From positions 1 to 22,796 of the forward strand of contig JBFGVE010000036.1 in NCBI GenBank assembly GCA_041565275.1: 22,796 bases of DNA, given 5' to 3'. How positions within the stretch are numbered: position 1 is the stretch's first letter; each line of letters opens with the position of its first letter. The DNA comes from CAWUKT01 sp041565275. Its GTDB lineage: Bacteria > Bacteroidota > Bacteroidia > J057 > JADKCL01. The notes beneath the pieces were generated by a model. It was not told where the DNA came from, did no database searches, and saw only the letters and a program-made list of their open reading frames with translations. Both the position numbers and the translations under genes were made by a program. This document shows, in pieces, positions 22,594 to 22,796 of this stretch.

Positions 22594-22796
22594 CTAAGTT
22601 TTGAAAAGTTGAGGTTGTGGGTCGGGCTTATCGGGCAACAGTGGCTGATTGGGATGGTTGAGAAAGTTAACCAGATGAATATAGCTGGGCAAATGCAGGC
22701 GAATCAAGGAGCAGACCGTTGAAAAGGCCCATTTTCGCTTTAGCTGGCCTCTAATAACCGAATAAGTCAGGTTCGCGATCAGGCAGACCCAGATCT
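22594..22796 (-). CDS. IS4-family transposase, C-terminal part (partial at window edge)
   Basis: On the minus strand an open frame runs from the right edge (first full codon 22794-22792) to TAG at 22596-22594, 66 residues. It reads IWVCLIANLTYSVIRGQLKR, then RKWAFSTVCSLIRLHLPSYI, HLVNFL and a Pro/Gln-rich tail ending QLFKT. The pattern IWxxLIAxL...KRKWAFSxxxSxIRLHL..Y..L is the conserved C-terminus of IS4-type (DDE, YREK-group) transposases in Bacteroidota. The catalytic part lies outside the window, so integrity cannot be judged. Confidence 0.8.
   Translation of the reverse strand, partial: IWVCLIANLTYSVIRGQLKRKWAFSTVCSLIRLHLPSYIHLVNFLNHPNQPLLPDKPDPQPQLFKT

Noticed and set aside
1..22796. 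CRISPR array, tRNA, rRNA or prophage
   Set aside because: No regularly spaced repeats, cloverleaf-like sequences, rRNA motifs or phage structural genes were seen on either strand.

Overview
The window looks like chromosome of a Bacteroidota species, most like the Saprospiraceae/Lewinella group. The evidence is two secreted proteins with the type IX secretion (T9SS) C-terminal sorting domain (YPNP start, GLYTV-like end), a TAnnTTTG/TTG-type promoter, few strong Shine-Dalgarno sites, a stand-alone biotin carboxyl carrier protein, a UMF1-type transporter, and a RecQ-like C-terminal gene with the helix-turn-helix tail common in this phylum. The lineage is inferred from gene content; there is no rRNA or marker gene here.

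Layout. 1-80: tail of an unidentified plus-strand gene. 129-3404 (minus): likely operon of an NAD-dependent epimerase/SDR, an M1 metallopeptidase and a membrane-anchored unknown. 3527-6773 (plus): zinc-ribbon membrane protein overlapping a VanZ-like membrane protein, then a Na/phosphate cotransporter with PhoU-like tail followed 19 bp later by a DinD-family protein. 6836-13222 (minus): a T9SS-exported Omp28/thioredoxin-like protein, a biotin carboxyl carrier protein, an outer-membrane barrel, a cyclophilin, an orphan RQC-HRDC-HTH protein and a MATE exporter. 13282-14631 (plus): UMF1-family MFS transporter, abutting convergently a DUF4870 membrane protein. 14632-17605 (minus): DUF4870, a second T9SS-exported Omp28-like protein and a GNAT acetyltransferase. 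17762-21866 (plus): an envelope O-acylation cassette of SGNH lipoprotein, membrane-anchored SGNH protein and MBOAT acyltransferase. 21867-22796: remains of two insertion sequences, a frameshifted and internally deleted IS1595/ISXO2-like transposase and the C-terminus of an IS4-type transposase running off the edge.

The clearest functional unit is the SGNH-SGNH-MBOAT cassette: the MBOAT protein should move acyl groups across the inner membrane and the SGNH proteins transfer them to, or remove them from, an envelope glycan. The points most worth a second look are the HRDC gene without a helicase, the DinD homologue behind a phosphate transporter, the 17-bp perfect hairpin inside the 3' end of the UMF1 gene, and the pair of exported proteins with a CxxC motif. 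No CRISPR array, tRNA, rRNA or intact mobile element was seen.
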